Shown here: positions 6,420 through 7,090 of the stretch, piece after piece
How the letters are laid out: the number at the start of each line of letters is the position of its first letter
Position numbering within the stretch: the first letter of the stretch is position 1
The notes under the pieces: model-generated
Seen by the model: only the letters and a program-made list of their open reading frames with translations
Database searches by the model: none
What the model was told of the DNA's origin: nothing
Origin: an uncultured Clostridia bacterium
Lineage (GTDB): Bacteria > Bacillota > Clostridia > Oscillospirales > Ruminococcaceae
Direction: 5' to 3'
DNA: 7,090 bases
NCBI GenBank assembly: GCA_947625455.1
Contig: CANQOJ010000116.1
Span: forward strand, 1 to 7,090
Program-made: the position numbers and the translations under genes

Positions 6420-7090
6420 TTATACAATCAAAATATACTCGCCTGCTTTTGGTTTGAACTCAATTTCATAACCCAGACCGCTAAGCGTTTTTATATTGCT
6501 TTTCTTTTGTCCCACAGCTTTTGAAATATTTTTCGCGTCGGTATATACGGTATATCTGCCCTTTTCCAAACTGCAAAGCTGTTTTTGCAAATCCTCCAGA
6601 TATATCCTGCTTTCAACTATTTCTCTTAGCGCGGGGTGATACACCCCGCCGAGCATATCCCGCTCTACATCTGCGCTTGCGTGAAGTCCTAAACGAATTA
6701 CCCTGATATTATTCTCGCTGAACTTCCGTAAAAGTTTTGCACACAAACTGACCGTTTCATCAAACGTAAATGAACTAAACTTTCCCTCCTCAAAGAGTTT
6801 GCCGAGTTTAGTGTTTTTGAGGATAACCGTAGGATAAATCCTTACGGTCTGCGGGCTTAGTTTTATAAATTCATCAGCGGTATAAATGCAGTTTTCGGGA
6901 GTATCGCGGTACAATCCCGTCATCATCTGCAGTCCGAGTTCAATGCCCGCGCTTTTGATAAGCCTTGACGCATTCCTTACGTCATCAGCCGTATGCCCGC
7001 GCTCGTTTGCTTTTAAAACCTCGTCATTCATTGACTGCGCGCCGAGTTCAACCGCCGTAACCCCGAAATGTTTAAGTATGCCTATGATTT
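6420..7090 (-). CDS. Elp3-like radical SAM protein (COG1243-type), C-terminal part
   Basis: The frame is open to the window edge at 7090, so the N-terminal part, including the CxxxCxxC iron-sulfur cluster motif, is not visible. A Met codon at 7031 is internal: upstream codons in the same frame encode GVTAVELGAQS, continuing into MNDEVLKANERGHT. That is the conserved ELGxQS...RGHT segment of Elp3/HemN-like radical SAM barrels. Further family-like segments are GLYRDTPENCIY, VRIYPTVILKNTKLGKLFEEG and RLGLHAS. Next comes GGVYHPALREIVESRIYLED, which resembles the Radical_SAM_C region that follows the barrel in Elp3-like proteins. About 55 further residues end the protein, so there is no room for the GNAT acetyltransferase domain of eukaryotic Elp3. 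Clostridial genomes often carry this gene just before smc. The substrate is unknown; a role in RNA modification is a guess from homology. The stop is 10 nt before the smc ATG. Confidence 0.85.
   Translation of the reverse strand, partial: IIGILKHFGVTAVELGAQSMNDEVLKANERGHTADDVRNASRLIKSAGIELGLQMMTGLYRDTPENCIYTADEFIKLSPQTVRIYPTVILKNTKLGKLFEEGKFSSFTFDETVSLCAKLLRKFSENNIRVIRLGLHASADVERDMLGGVYHPALREIVESRIYLEDLQKQLCSLEKGRYTVYTDAKNISKAVGQKKSNIKTLSGLGYEIEFKPKAGEYILIV

Noticed and set aside
6035..6524. Two overlapping plus-strand open frames (140 and 161 aa) opposite the smc start and the radical SAM 3' end
   Set aside because: They run antisense across two conserved genes and their junction, in two frames at once, with compositions expected of codon-bias shadows.

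Overview
The window is one strand of ordinary bacterial housekeeping genes. All seven genes lie on the minus strand, so they are transcribed from high to low coordinates. In transcription order they are: the 3' part of an Elp3-like radical SAM gene, smc, ftsY, an rdgB-type XTP/dITP pyrophosphatase gene, a yhbY-type RNA-binding protein gene, nadD, and the 5' end of a yqeK-type HD hydrolase gene. The radical SAM–smc–ftsY order and the yhbY–nadD–yqeK order are typical of Firmicutes. The SMC signature (LSGGEQTMVAI), the Walker A form GNGKS, the moderate GC content with frequent GCG alanine codons, and AGGAG-type ribosome sites suggest a Clostridia member, perhaps Oscillospiraceae/Ruminococcaceae-like. 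That placement is inference. The standard genetic code fits: TGA acts as a stop in four genes.

Layout: 6420-7090 holds the radical SAM gene, whose 5' end is outside the window. A 10-nt gap leads to smc (2828-6409), and a 24-nt gap leads to ftsY (1742-2803). A 72-nt spacer (1670-1741) carries a fully consensus sigma-A promoter. Four tightly packed genes follow: rdgB (1034-1669), yhbY (744-1040, 7-nt overlap), nadD (131-751, 8-nt overlap, TTG start) and yqeK (from 122 to beyond position 1). No stretch over 300 bases lacks a gene. I see no tRNA, rRNA, CRISPR, mobile element or convincing terminator.

Functionally the upstream block covers chromosome compaction (SMC) and membrane protein targeting (FtsY, the SRP receptor). 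The downstream block is nucleotide and ribosome housekeeping: removal of non-canonical purine nucleotides, 50S-associated RNA binding, NAD synthesis and probable Ap4A hydrolysis. The promoter in the only sizeable gap suggests the second block can be expressed independently of smc-ftsY. I did not find an undescribed system. The most useful observations are this promoter, two start-site corrections or decisions (rdgB and nadD), and small sequence peculiarities in SMC.
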